A stretch of DNA of 64,000 nt from JASGTU01 sp963821815 (GCA_963821815.1 CAWGFG010000006.1:3906001-3970000); one strand, 5' to 3'. Counted from the stretch's first letter, positions 36,506-46,207 are shown. Numbers and translations are program-made. The notes: generated by a model from the letters alone, not told the origin.

Positions 36506-37684
36506 CTAGAAGCGCAGGGGTCCTGCGCCGTCACTGGCGACGACCGCAAACACGCTTGGGGTGATGCCCGTCCGGCGTTGGTAGTCGTCGGCGACGTGAT
36601 GCCCAAAAGCATGGACTTGGTCTTCATGGACCAGTGCGATCATGCAGCCGCCAAAACCGGCTCCCGCCTGTCGAGCCCCGATGACGCCGGGAGCGCCTAG
36701 CATTGAGTCCATCATGCTTTGCATGGCAGGTGCGCCAATTTCATATAGGTCGCGCGCACCGGCATACGACTCTACACAGAGTCTGCCCAGTTTTGGCGTA
36801 TCGCCTGAGGACAGCGCTTCCGCCAACTCGTGCACGCGCAGATTCTCCTCAATGATGAACTGACAACGTCGATATACCGTGTCTGACATTTCAGAGCGAT
36901 GCTGGTTGACCAGCTCGATTGGAACATCACGCAATGCGCGGATAGCTGGTTCGTACTGCCGCAGCACGTGCACGCCTTCCTCACATTGGCGACGTCGTTC
37001 CTCATACTCTGTGCCGGCTAAGTTGCGCTCGACTTTGGTGTCGCAGATGACGAAGCGAATCCCCTCGGCGATGGGTGAAATGCCGCTCGTGTTTTCACGG
37101 CAATCCAACAACAACACGCTGCCGGCACGCCCACAAGCCGAACTGTATTGGTCGAGTATGCCGCAGGGAACGCCGACAAATTCGTTTTCCGCCCGCTGAC
37201 CCAACAACGCCATCTCCACCGGGTCTAGCCTGAAGTCGCCGGCTTGTTGGAACATGACAGCAGATGCCATTTCGATGGCTGCGGATGAGCTCAGCCCGCT
37301 GCCAAACGGAATGGTGCTGTGTATGAGCGCATCGAAGCCTGTGAGATGATAATCCGCTTGCTGCAGGACCCATGCAACGCCGCGAATGTAGTTCGTCCAC
37401 GGTACAGACTGGCTGTGGTTGATCGGCGCTAGATGAAAGCTTTCGCTGCCATCCACATTCAGCGACTGCAGCGAAACGAGATCATCCGTACGCGGCCGAC
37501 CGGCGATCCATGTATCGCGGTCGATGGTCATGGTCAGCACGAATCCCTGGTTGTAGTCGGTGTGGCTGCCCATGAGGTCGACGCGGCCCGGTGCACGCGT
37601 CCAGAGCGTTGGCTCGCCCTGGTACGTCTCGTGAAAAGCATCGGTAAGAAGTTGTTTGCGTCGTTCGAACTCCATGGTTGTCAT
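36506..37684 (-). CDS. galK: galactokinase
   Basis: 392 residues, GHMP kinase fold, usual galactokinase length. Motifs: APGRVDLMGSHTDYNQG (31-47, the galactokinase signature with Ser40 where most have Glu), PFGSGLSSSAAIEMA (127-140, ATP loop), the catalytic Asp178 in GILDQYSSACG, and C-terminal GAGFGGCMIAL. It phosphorylates galactose with ATP at C1. GAGATGACAACC precedes the start at 37684. Cytosolic. No galT or galE is nearby; an aldose 1-epimerase lies 8 kb further on. The Glu-to-Ser change at the signature may alter sugar specificity. Confidence 0.9.
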   Translation of the reverse strand: MTTMEFERRKQLLTDAFHETYQGEPTLWTRAPGRVDLMGSHTDYNQGFVLTMTIDRDTWIAGRPRTDDLVSLQSLNVDGSESFHLAPINHSQSVPWTNYIRGVAWVLQQADYHLTGFDALIHSTIPFGSGLSSSAAIEMASAVMFQQAGDFRLDPVEMALLGQRAENEFVGVPCGILDQYSSACGRAGSVLLLDCRENTSGISPIAEGIRFVICDTKVERNLAGTEYEERRRQCEEGVHVLRQYEPAIRALRDVPIELVNQHRSEMSDTVYRRCQFIIEENLRVHELAEALSSGDTPKLGRLCVESYAGARDLYEIGAPAMQSMMDSMLGAPGVIGARQAGAGFGGCMIALVHEDQVHAFGHHVADDYQRRTGITPSVFAVVASDGAGPLRF

Positions 37685-37770
37685 CTCATTGTATTCTGGT
37701 ATGGCGAGAGAGGTGCGCTGGGAGGTGCCTGCGTGCTAACCGCTAGCCAAGGGTGCTGGTCTGTTCGTTG

Positions 37771-38808
37771 TTATAGATGCTTGAAGTCAGCGATCAACGC
37801 CGATACGTTGGACATTGGGATGTCGCTCATCATACGATGGGACGGCGCCAGAAGCAGGCCCGTGCCGTCCGGCGCAAGGGTTTCGATCGTCTGCTGCACG
37901 GCTTTGTGCACATCTTCTGGCGAGCCGTAGGGCAACGTACTCTGCGTCGAAATGCCGCCGTAATAGGCGATCTTCTCGCCGAAGGTTTCACGCAGCCATG
38001 CATGATCGAGCACTTCCGGCTGAACAGGATTGAGCACGGTCAGTCCGATTTCGACTAAATCGGGCAATATTTGTTGTATCTGCCCATCGGAATGCATGAT
38101 TACTGGCATGCCGCGGTCACGGAAAGGTGCGAAAAGCCGAGCGAGACGTGGTTTGATCAACGTGCGCCACATTTTTGGCGAGAACATGAGCCCTTTCTGC
38201 GCGCCATAGTCATCGCCAAAGTAGCCGCCGTGGACGCCCAATGTAAGATATCGGTCGATCAGCGCCAACGTGATCTCGGTAATTCGGTCAAGCAGTTCTT
38301 CAGCCCATTGTTCGTCCAGCGCCATGTCCATCATAAACTGTTCCAGACCGCGCAGCGTCCAGGCGCGTTCGAACAGCGAGAAGCCAATGTTCGGGACGAT
38401 GAAGTACTCTTCCCCCTTGGACTCGATAGTTGACTGGGCGCTATTGAGCAGATCTGGCTGCTTGGGGTCCGGCCATGCGTAGCGGTCCAGATCGCGGTCT
38501 TCGGCCAACGGATTGATGGAAGCGAGATAGCCTTCTTCTTCGTCAGAGAATCCGACACCCCACCAGTCGTATACGATTCTGCGCGTGCTATCTCGTCGGA
38601 TCGAGTGATCCAGGTCGACGCGGATAAGGTGATTGTCCAAAGCGTACGGTAGTTCTTGATAGCCGACGCCGAGATGGCTGGCTATTTTCAGTCCCATGTC
38701 GCCTGTATAGTTGATTTGGGTGGGGAGGCGATCAACGGGTTCGTAATTGAAGGCACGTAAGGTGCGCTGCTTGTGGGATAGCAATCGGTTGCCTTGAATG
38801 GTCGACAT
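37771..38808 (-). CDS. uroporphyrinogen decarboxylase (URO-D) family protein
   Basis: 345 residues, a TIM-barrel URO-D family member. FNYEPVDRLPTQINY at the N-terminus, GDDYGAQKGLMFSPKMW in the middle, then VIMHSDGQIQQILPDLVEIG and NPVQPE. The last segments are typical of the corrinoid/cobalamin methyltransferase-related branch (MtaA/CmuA-like) rather than HemE, which has different active-site residues (no PMWLMRQAG motif is visible). I therefore do not call it hemE. Members of this branch often pair with corrinoid proteins, none of which is adjacent. 86 bases separate it from the downstream galactokinase gene, same strand. Confidence 0.78.
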   Translation of the reverse strand: MSTIQGNRLLSHKQRTLRAFNYEPVDRLPTQINYTGDMGLKIASHLGVGYQELPYALDNHLIRVDLDHSIRRDSTRRIVYDWWGVGFSDEEEGYLASINPLAEDRDLDRYAWPDPKQPDLLNSAQSTIESKGEEYFIVPNIGFSLFERAWTLRGLEQFMMDMALDEQWAEELLDRITEITLALIDRYLTLGVHGGYFGDDYGAQKGLMFSPKMWRTLIKPRLARLFAPFRDRGMPVIMHSDGQIQQILPDLVEIGLTVLNPVQPEVLDHAWLRETFGEKIAYYGGISTQSTLPYGSPEDVHKAVQQTIETLAPDGTGLLLAPSHRMMSDIPMSNVSALIADFKHL

Positions 38809-39301
38809 AGTTATGCATACTCCACTGTTGTAGCTACGAATGAGATCTTTGCGCTGAAACAGTAGTATGCCATTGGGTGAATGCTGCAGCCAAGATAGCC
38901 GGCATGGAATTGGTCATGCTGTTATTGTGCGGAGCGGAAAGGATAGATGGGACAGTCGATACCTGCTACGATTCCGCTGGTTGCGCTGCTATATGCTGCT
39001 ATACGAGCAGCGTCAGCCGACTGATGCACCATGATGTGCCGTTGCAACTGTCTGAAGGGGTAATTATCGTATGAACAAAATGATGAGGCAGCGGAGGAAT
39101 GATGGTAGTGTGACAATGCGGAGGAAAGCTCGGCTAGGAGCCTGCCATTACCTGTTCGCAGGTAGGAAAGAGTGCTCAATCACAGAACGTTGTGACACTG
39201 AAGCCATCTTGTGCGTGAATGCACGTTGGCTGACTTATATGCTGAGGGTCCATACTGACCCGCAGGCGACTTAAGAAGAAGTGAATTGTCAAGATACTCG
39301 T

Positions 39302-39334
39302 TACCAATGCACGTGAGTAACCGGTTCATTGGTA
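39302..39334. repeat. inverted repeat TACCAATG ... CATTGGTA
   Basis: Eight-base arms TACCAATG (39302-39309) and CATTGGTA (39327-39334) separated by 17 bases, just before the 42-base palindrome. Function unknown. Confidence 0.4.
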
Positions 39335-39345
39335 GGTAGAGCGGA

Positions 39346-39387
39346 GTCCTCGTTGCGCCGCCCAAGCTTGGGCGGCGCAACGAGGAC
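39346..39387. repeat. 42-bp perfect palindrome
   Basis: The 21 bases 39346-39366 are exactly reverse-complementary to 39367-39387 with no spacer, centred on AAGCTT. It lies 150 bases past the stop of the minus-strand SnoaL/ScyD gene. Without a loop or T-run it is a poor terminator; it could be a cruciform, a recombination site or a protein-binding site. Confidence 0.8.
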
Positions 39388-39538
39388 ATCATGCATACCA
39401 GTACCTTCAAACAACACAGAATAACGATCCCAGTGGACATCGGTCTATCGAACAGATTGACTTCAGTCCTATTTTCTACTGCGGCATCTAACATACGCTA
39501 GTCAGCCGGAAACAGCGCACTCTAGCGGTAGTTGGAGG

Positions 39539-41494
39539 TTATTCGGACTCCGTCTGCATAGCCTCGCTGATCGGAACGCCTTCATTTCCGGTCAAGCCAG
39601 GAATCATAATCAGTTCGCCGGAACCTGGCGCACCCACACCATTGACAGTCACGAATGCGTCCCCAGCTTCGTTGAAATCGATCGACGTTGGGAATGACAA
39701 ACCGTCGTAGACCACCTCCGATGCATCACCCTCGTGGATACGGATGATGGCGCCGCTGTCGGGTGTCGGTCCCTGTTCCGTGAACAGACCAAACTGTACT
39801 GCGTAGAGTTCGCCATCTGGTCCTGGTCGCAGGTCGGTGAGCATTGTCAGACCTGTGGCGTAGTCGCTCACCATTCCATCCTCGTCCACGGCAACCACTT
39901 TGGCCGAGCCAGGAACAAATGGGAAACCGGATAGAAGACTCACGTAGGTTGTGCCATCGTCGCCAAATGCAACACCAGTTGGAACGGGATCCGATTCCAT
40001 GGCGCCGCCGCGATCGGGATTGGGCAGTGGGCCGGGAATCCCTTCAAAGGCGGTTACTGGATTCACATCACCTGTCGTCGGATCGACGGTAAAGAGAGCG
40101 TTCGCTCCTGCATCAGCCACCCAGAGTAGACCGTCAGGACCGGCAGCCAATCCATAGGGATGGCTGTCGACGACGTGACCGTCTGGGTTATCAGCCTTCT
40201 CGGCGTCAAATACGACGCCAGCTTCCTCAACCGATCCATCTGAACTGACATGGGCGACGACACCAGCCAAGTCGAGTCTGTCCTCACCAAGATCACCGAG
40301 CCATTGACCCGATGTGGCGTAGAGTTCGCCGTCTAGGACTGCCAGTCGGGCGCCGCCAATGAAGTCAGTGCCGGTTGCCACAGAGGGCAAATTGGCCACC
40401 ACTGTCTGCGTGCCGTCTGGCTCGATGCGAACGATTTGCGCGGTGTCGCCCATCATTGCAGGTTCGACTTGTTCTGAATCAGGGTTGAACCAATCGACTT
40501 GGGTGTCACCGCCTGTACCGCCGTCGATGACCCACACGTTGCCGTCGGCGTCGACAAGCACGCCTTGCGGGCTGGTGAATCCGGTGGCGAGGGTTTCGGG
40601 CTCGCCCATCGCTTGGGACATCAGGTCTTCAATCGGTGGCAACAGACCAAACCCGCTGAGCAGAGCCAGCATATCGAGTTGTTCCCATTCCTCGACAATC
40701 TTTCCGTCGACGAACTTGAAAATGTTGATTCCATCAGCTTCGATCTGCTCGTCTTGCAAGGCAAGCGTGTAGCGCGCAACGACTTTGTCTCCGTCGGCAA
40801 GAATCTCTTCCGGCGTGATATTTACATCAGATGAGCCTTCCTCAGCATAGGCCAGTATATCCTCCTCGGTTGTGTAGACAGTAGTCCCCTCAATATTATG
40901 ATAGACATAGCCCGGGGCGTAGTAGCTTGCGGCCTCCTCAGCATCGCCTGCGTTATATGCCTCGACCAGCTGTCTGAGCGCTTCTTTGTTCGCATCCTGT
41001 GTTGCTGTATCGGGGATCATGCCCATCTGAGTCATCAGACCAAGCTGGTCCGATTGTTCCCAAAACTCGACAATCTTACCATCCTCTATGCGTTGGATTG
41101 TGATGCCAGTCCATTCTACCTCACCGTCATTCGCCGAGCCTGTAAAGCTCGTAACCACGCGGTCACCATCTGCCATCATGTCGTCTATCGTAACCGCCGG
41201 CGACATATCCGCAATGATACCTTCCCACTCGTCCTTCAGTACCTGCGGGTCATCATACGTGAAATCGCCGTAGGCGAAATGCTCCACGTATCCGGGTGCA
41301 ATGAGTTCGTCGATCACGTCTACATTATGGTCGTTTATCAGTTCCTGGAAGAAGCGCGTAACGATAGTTTTGTTCGCCTCCTCCACATCGTCCTGTGCGT
41401 ATGCGACAGGAAGGCCGTAGCTGGTCGCCAAAATACCGGCAATCAAAGCTGCCAGCCCAATTCTTGCGAGGTACACTAGTATTCGGTTTCTCAT
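39539..41494 (-). CDS. exported SnoaL-SnoaL-ScyD/NHL fusion protein
   Basis: 651 residues from ATG 41494, with GGGAG about eight bases upstream; a longer frame to 41686 has no support. Signal peptide 1-33 (ending PVAYAQ). Two SnoaL-like cone-shaped domains follow: about 38-150 (VTRFFQELINDHNVDVIDEL ... VEFWEQSDQLGLM) and about 155-275 (LRQLVEAYNAGDAEEAASYY ... VEEWEQLDMLALL). The rest (about 290-640) is a ScyD/NHL-type beta-propeller (FTSPQGVLVDADGNVWV; DSHPYGLAAGPDGLLWVADAG). SnoaL domains often bind small hydrophobic molecules; ScyD-type propellers are secreted proteins of unknown or lyase function. Such a three-domain export is unusual. Role unknown. Confidence 0.85.
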   Translation of the reverse strand: MRNRILVYLARIGLAALIAGILATSYGLPVAYAQDDVEEANKTIVTRFFQELINDHNVDVIDELIAPGYVEHFAYGDFTYDDPQVLKDEWEGIIADMSPAVTIDDMMADGDRVVTSFTGSANDGEVEWTGITIQRIEDGKIVEFWEQSDQLGLMTQMGMIPDTATQDANKEALRQLVEAYNAGDAEEAASYYAPGYVYHNIEGTTVYTTEEDILAYAEEGSSDVNITPEEILADGDKVVARYTLALQDEQIEADGINIFKFVDGKIVEEWEQLDMLALLSGFGLLPPIEDLMSQAMGEPETLATGFTSPQGVLVDADGNVWVIDGGTGGDTQVDWFNPDSEQVEPAMMGDTAQIVRIEPDGTQTVVANLPSVATGTDFIGGARLAVLDGELYATSGQWLGDLGEDRLDLAGVVAHVSSDGSVEEAGVVFDAEKADNPDGHVVDSHPYGLAAGPDGLLWVADAGANALFTVDPTTGDVNPVTAFEGIPGPLPNPDRGGAMESDPVPTGVAFGDDGTTYVSLLSGFPFVPGSAKVVAVDEDGMVSDYATGLTMLTDLRPGPDGELYAVQFGLFTEQGPTPDSGAIIRIHEGDASEVVYDGLSFPTSIDFNEAGDAFVTVNGVGAPGSGELIMIPGLTGNEGVPISEAMQTESE

Positions 41495-42072
41495 CAATTT
41501 TTCTCCCTTGAGAACATGACGTCGGCGCCTGCCAAAACAGAGTCGCCGATAGCGCTTGTGCGGCAAGCGAACGGCGTTTCGTACTGGCAAACAGATCGAC
41601 AGCGCTGAAATAGAGGGATCGTGTGCGACTGCGTGATGTGACAATGCCTCTGTATGTTCCATTGCAGAAGACAGATTCCCGCGCAATGGAGGTTAATACG
41701 CAGGTTCACTTCGTCTGATTTTTCGGTGTACGATACAGAGTGCGTTGTATGAGTAGCTGCGGCGCAACGGAATGCGAGAGTATGGCATGCAATCCATGCC
41801 CTGTCAAACGCCTAAAACGGTCTGCTTGGGCTTCTTTGCATAGGACCAGTCCAGGCAACTTATGGATCAACGAATGGAGTTCGAGAAGCTAGCGTTTACC
41901 ACTATCAATTTCTGGCGACAGTATCCGTCGGAGAGTTCAGTCTGCGTTGAGATGAATGCGTGCCTGACGATAATGTAAGGCGTGCTGATCATGGCAACTG
42001 AAAGTAGATAACCAATCGACTCTTGCACAAGGGAGTCACGTCACGGCAGACATGTTGCTGCCGCCTGCACAT
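41495..42072. other. non-coding stretch
   Basis: About 580 bases upstream of the exported fusion gene and downstream of the 42073 gene. Only a small dyad GGCATG-N5-CATGCC (41784-41800) is seen. No gene supported. Confidence 0.5.
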
Positions 42073-42459
42073 CTATTCGGATAGCAGGCTGCCCCACACG
42101 TCCAGGTCCACTTCTACGTCCGCACGGTTGAGGATATTGTCCAGCGACTCGTCGACCTCGGCTAGCTCCTCCAAGCTTTCAGCCACCATCTGAAGGTCTG
42201 CTTCCGTCCCGTCCGTCACATAGGCCTTTTCGAAGCCCTGGCGCGGATCCAGCCAATAGCCGGCGGCGGCGAACTTACCCCACTTGGTCATGAAGTAGAG
42301 GATGACATAACGCCGTCCCTTGTTGCTGCGACCTGCGATGCGCGAACCGCTTACCTGAATGGGATAGAGGAACTCGATGCCGGATTTAGTGCGTGCAGCC
42401 TGGTAGTAGCGTAGTTCGTCCGTGCGAATGAAGCGGTAGATTGCGCCTTCGATGAGCAT
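42073..42459 (-). CDS. hypothetical protein
   Basis: 128 residues. Reads as a compact folded protein: MLIEGAIYRFIRTDELRYYQ at the start, a middle IAGRSNKGRRYVILYFMTKW, and an acidic helical tail ending DLDVWGSLLSE. No signal peptide, no membrane segment and no motif I recognise. Start ATG 42459 has AGAGGA upstream. It faces the MR_MLE gene across 230 bases. The strong codon structure supports a real gene; function not known. Confidence 0.65.
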   Translation of the reverse strand: MLIEGAIYRFIRTDELRYYQAARTKSGIEFLYPIQVSGSRIAGRSNKGRRYVILYFMTKWGKFAAAGYWLDPRQGFEKAYVTDGTEADLQMVAESLEELAEVDESLDNILNRADVEVDLDVWGSLLSE

Positions 42460-42687
42460 CTGCGTACATGTCCTCTCTGCTTGGCTTTCAGTCTATCATG
42501 TAGGCGATAGAGATCGAACTATGCGTAGCCGGCACAGTACCCTGTGTAGCAAGAATCAACGGCCTATGATTTGGCTCGTATCGCAGACGGGCGAGTACAA
42601 TTGTTGCAGCGCCATCAACGTTGCCCAATAAGCAGATGCTAAACATATATTTGCTCGAGACCCAAACCAGTAAGGAAGGATCGCCAC

Positions 42688-43866
42688 GTGAAAATTCGCA
42701 GTATTGAAGCCATCCCGCTAGAGTTTCGCACCCCCGAGCCGCCAAAATGGTATTCGGATTATGGCCCGAAGACCGAAAATCACTCCATCATCGTCAAAGT
42801 AGAAACAGACGAAGGTATCACCGGCTACGGCGAGGTGCATCCCGGCTACGGCTATACACGCGGCGCAAGCTGGACTGCCAAGACAATTGTCGAGAAGGAA
42901 CTGGCGCCGGAAATTCTCGGCGAGGATCCCACGCGACCGGAGTACATTTGGGAGAAGCTGTTTACGACGCCGCGTACCGAGTTGGCTTTGGCGTACGGTT
43001 TCTCGCCGCCGCGCCTGGGTCGTCGAGGCGTCACCATCACCGCCATGAGCGGCATCGACATGGCTCTATGGGACATCTTCGGCAAGTCCTTGGGCGTGCC
43101 GGTCTTTAAGCTGCTGGGCGGCGGCTACCGCGACAAGATACTTGCCTATGCCAGCGGCGGTCATGCGCCGGCGCAACACGCAGGCGAGCAGGCCCTCTCG
43201 TATATGGAACGCGGCTTCCAGGCCATGAAGATGCGCGTGGGCGGCATGGACGCACCCCACATCGTGCGCGATTCTACGGCGCGTGTCGCTGCCGTTCGCG
43301 ATGCCATTGGCCCAGACAAGGGGCTTATGGTGGATGCACATGGCTCGCTGACGACGACCCAAGCGATTCGGCTGGCGCTCTCTTTGGAGGAATATGATAT
43401 CAGCTGGTTTGAAGAGCCGGTCGCCAGCGACAACTGGGCGGGTATGGCACGCGTACGCAACTCCACGAGTATCCCCATTTCCACCGGCGAGAATGACTTC
43501 ACGCGCTACGACTTCCGCGACATCATCGCCAACGAAGCCGCCGACATCCTGCAGCCGGACCTGGCGTTGTGCGGCGGGTTCACTAGCGGGCGGCGCATTG
43601 CAACATTAGGGCAGACTGCGAATCTGCAGGTGGCGCCACATGTCTGGGGATCGGCTGTACTCTTCTACGCGTCGCTGCACTTTGCTGCTACGGCGCCAAC
43701 GTGCCCCATCTTCGAATTCCGCACCGGCGAGTACGGCCCTTTCACGGAACTGGTGTCACCAGCGCCATCGGTGGACAGCGACGGATTCGTGCACGTGCCG
43801 GAAGCGCCAGGCCTCGGCTTCGAGATCGACCTGGACGAGGCGCAGCGCAGGTGGCCCATGGATTGA
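42688..43866 (+). CDS. mandelate racemase/muconate lactonizing enzyme family protein (second copy)
   Basis: 392 residues from GTG 42688, seven bases after AAGGAAGGA. Enolase-superfamily enzyme with the capping domain then the barrel: AMKMRVGG (Lys181, Arg183), Asp216 and His218 in MVDAHGS, Glu243 in FEEPVASDN, Glu268 in STGENDF, and the Asp291/His318 pair (LQPDLALCGG; VAPHVWGS). The KxR motif with DAH, EEP and TGE assigns it to the mandelate-racemase subgroup, whose members racemise or dehydrate hydroxy acids and acid sugars. It differs from the 22501 copy, which has KxD. Divergent from the hypothetical gene; substrate unknown. Confidence 0.87.
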   Translation: MKIRSIEAIPLEFRTPEPPKWYSDYGPKTENHSIIVKVETDEGITGYGEVHPGYGYTRGASWTAKTIVEKELAPEILGEDPTRPEYIWEKLFTTPRTELALAYGFSPPRLGRRGVTITAMSGIDMALWDIFGKSLGVPVFKLLGGGYRDKILAYASGGHAPAQHAGEQALSYMERGFQAMKMRVGGMDAPHIVRDSTARVAAVRDAIGPDKGLMVDAHGSLTTTQAIRLALSLEEYDISWFEEPVASDNWAGMARVRNSTSIPISTGENDFTRYDFRDIIANEAADILQPDLALCGGFTSGRRIATLGQTANLQVAPHVWGSAVLFYASLHFAATAPTCPIFEFRTGEYGPFTELVSPAPSVDSDGFVHVPEAPGLGFEIDLDEAQRRWPMD

Positions 43867-43890
43867 GGTCGGGGACGTAAAGAAGGGGAC

Positions 43891-44775
43891 TCACCACTCG
43901 CGGACCGGTCCGCCGCCATTCTGCGTTAGGAAATCGTCGATCAGCCGGCGTGCAATGCTGATCTTCGGCGGCAGGCGCGGCATTTCGTCTGGCGCGAACC
44001 AGCGTGCATCCGCGATTTCGGCTTCTTCCACCTGAATCTCACCGCCGGCATAGTCAGCCGTAAAACCGATCATCAGCGAATTGGGGAACGGCCATGGCTG
44101 GCTGCCAAAGTAGCGAATGTTCTTAATTCGTATGTGGGTCTCCTCCATAACCTCGCGTTGAGCGGTTGTCTCCAGCGACTCTCCGGGCTCCACAAAGCCA
44201 GCCACGACACTGTAGCGCCCTTCCGGAAAGCGGTGGTTGCGGGCCATTAGGAGCCTGATCTCACCCTCAATCTGCCGCGTTACTGCGATGATGATGGCAG
44301 GAGAAAGCCGCGGGTAGCTGATGTGACCGCAATTAGGGCACTTCTTAGCTCGCTCGTACGGCAGAGTCTCCGTTCGCGAGCCGCACTGACCGCAGAACTG
44401 ATGCGTCCGATCCCAGTGGATAGTCTGTACCGCACGACCTGCCAGCCCGAAGAACAGCTCGCCGATCTGTGCGTGCAATTCACGCAATCCCTGCGAAGTC
44501 ATCCCGTCCGGCACGGTCTGGTCGTCGCTGATTTCTGCTGAGAAACAGTGCACTACGCTGCCCTGTACATCTTTCAGATAGCCAAGATACTGGCTGCGAA
44601 CCGCCTCCAGACCCAGCTCAGACAGCGAGTGTGCGTTCGGCACCTCACCCATATAGGGGCCGGTACATACGAGCATTCGGTCCCCTTGAAAGGCGAACCA
44701 GTAAGCGGACTGTTCGGGCGGAAGCGCCGGCGGTTCAACGGCGGATACGAACTGTGCGGTATGGAGATCAATCAT
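43891..44775 (-). CDS. nudC: NADH pyrophosphatase (NudC-type Nudix hydrolase)
   Basis: 294 residues from ATG 44775 (a TTG at 44811 adds 12). The C4 zinc ribbon CGQCGS ... CPNCG is followed by the Nudix box GFVEPGESLETTAQREVMEE with REVMEET, and the NudC-specific SQPWPFPNSLM motif sits 15-20 residues further on, which separates NudC from other Nudix enzymes. It cleaves NADH to NMNH and AMP, and in E. coli removes NAD caps from RNA. Cytosolic, Mg/Mn-dependent. Its stop is 25 bases past the convergent MR_MLE gene. Regulation not visible. Confidence 0.92.
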   Translation of the reverse strand: MIDLHTAQFVSAVEPPALPPEQSAYWFAFQGDRMLVCTGPYMGEVPNAHSLSELGLEAVRSQYLGYLKDVQGSVVHCFSAEISDDQTVPDGMTSQGLRELHAQIGELFFGLAGRAVQTIHWDRTHQFCGQCGSRTETLPYERAKKCPNCGHISYPRLSPAIIIAVTRQIEGEIRLLMARNHRFPEGRYSVVAGFVEPGESLETTAQREVMEETHIRIKNIRYFGSQPWPFPNSLMIGFTADYAGGEIQVEEAEIADARWFAPDEMPRLPPKISIARRLIDDFLTQNGGGPVREW

Positions 44776-45082
44776 GGTTTGTACTCTCAACAGGTGTGGG
44801 TTCGCTTGCAAGGACGGTACTGTATGATGGTATCCGATCGTGCAGTAGAACGCGAAATGGCGTCTGTTCTTATCTTCTGAATGCGTTGCCGAACTCGATA
44901 AACTAGCGGTGTGTATGAGCGAATTCTACCCCGGTATGTGATACACTAACGGTATCCACAAATAACCCAACTGTTCAGTGCGCGCGCAGCGCTGTATTTT
45001 TCCGAACAGTCAGAGTCAATCGTATAGACAGTGTGCCTCTCAACCACAGCAAGTCAATAGCCGGTAGGCAGGAGAAGACCAA

Positions 45083-46135
45083 ATGAATATTGAGAAAGAA
45101 TTCTACGGTGCAACCAAGAGCGGTTCGCCCGCCGATCTCTACACGTTGAGCAATGATAACGGGATGGTCGTGAAGATCACCAACTACGGTGGCATCATCA
45201 CGTCCATCGTCACCCCGGACCGCGATGGCAATATCGAAGAGATTACGCTGGGGCTGGACTCTCTGGAAGATTACATCAAGGGCAATCCGTTCTTCGGCGC
45301 GCTTGTAGGACGCTATGGAAACCGCATTCGCCGCGGCAAGTTCACGCTGGACGGTGTGGAATACCAGCTCGCGACACAGGCTGGTAAAAACCATTTGCAC
45401 GGCGGCATTGTCGGCTTCGACAAGGTGCTGTGGGAGGCTAAAACTGCCACTGTAGACGATACAGTAAGCCTCGCGTTGACCTACGTCAGCGCCGATGGCG
45501 AAGAGGGGTATCCGGGACAGCTCACTACGACGGTTACTTATTCGCTGAACAACGACAATGAATTGACCATCGACTATAAGGCTGAGACGGACAAGGCGAC
45601 TGTTCTCAACCTGACCAATCACACCTACTTCAACCTGTCCATGGCGGAGTCAATTCTCGACCATGTGATGATGCTCAATGCCGACAAATTCACCGTAGTG
45701 GACGATGAGGTCATCCCCACGGGTGAGATTCGTAGTGTCGAAGGCACGCCGCTGGACTTCCGTCAGCCGCGACGCATCGGCGATCGCATTGAGTCGGATG
45801 ACGAGCAGATGCGGTTCGCCGGCGGCTATGATCACAACTGGATCGTCAACGGCGAGCCCGGTGAGATGCGCCTGGCGGCTCGTGTGACGGAACCCACGAC
45901 GGGGCGCTTTATGGAGGTCACCACGACACAACCGGCGGTTCAGTTCTATTCCGGCAACATGATGCCGCCGGAGATGACTGGTCGCGGCGGCGTGACCTAC
46001 AAGCGGCGAGGCGCACTCTGCCTGGAGACGCAGCACTATCCGGATTCACCGAACCATCCCGAGTTTCCGTCCACGGTACTGCGTCCGGGCGAGAAGTATC
46101 ATGAGGTCACAGTCTTCAAGTTCGGCGCTGAATAG
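45083..46135 (+). CDS. galM: aldose 1-epimerase (galactose mutarotase)
   Basis: 350 residues, usual length. NYGGIITSIVTPDRDG and LVGRYGNRIRRGKF lie early; His104/His106 in NHLHGG, the NLTNHTYFNL motif with the second catalytic histidine, and Glu315 in CLETQHYPDSPNH complete the catalytic set of GalM. It interconverts alpha- and beta-anomers of hexoses. AGGAGAAG precedes ATG 45083. Cytosolic. A terminator follows at 46208. Together with galK it supports galactose use, though galT/galE are not in the window. Confidence 0.93.
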   Translation: MNIEKEFYGATKSGSPADLYTLSNDNGMVVKITNYGGIITSIVTPDRDGNIEEITLGLDSLEDYIKGNPFFGALVGRYGNRIRRGKFTLDGVEYQLATQAGKNHLHGGIVGFDKVLWEAKTATVDDTVSLALTYVSADGEEGYPGQLTTTVTYSLNNDNELTIDYKAETDKATVLNLTNHTYFNLSMAESILDHVMMLNADKFTVVDDEVIPTGEIRSVEGTPLDFRQPRRIGDRIESDDEQMRFAGGYDHNWIVNGEPGEMRLAARVTEPTTGRFMEVTTTQPAVQFYSGNMMPPEMTGRGGVTYKRRGALCLETQHYPDSPNHPEFPSTVLRPGEKYHEVTVFKFGAE

Positions 46136-46207
46136 GCGACACACTTTCAGGACTGCCCGCGATACCCCAGATCTAGCATACCGATTTTAGTAACCAAATA
46201 ATCTACG

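Larger units (their letters stand above)
38809..39538. other. non-coding stretch with palindromes
   Basis: About 730 bases with no supported gene. Contains the inverted repeat 39302-39334 and the perfect 42-base palindrome 39346-39387. Small open frames in this region lack ribosome sites or coding character. Confidence 0.5.

Noticed and set aside
38877..39274. Two small plus-strand open frames between the URO-D-like gene and the palindrome
   Set aside because: Poor start contexts and no conserved features; most likely chance frames in non-coding DNA.
40898..41479. Plus-strand open frame antisense to the SnoaL/ScyD gene
   Set aside because: No ribosome site, no domain, and it lies within a confidently coding gene.
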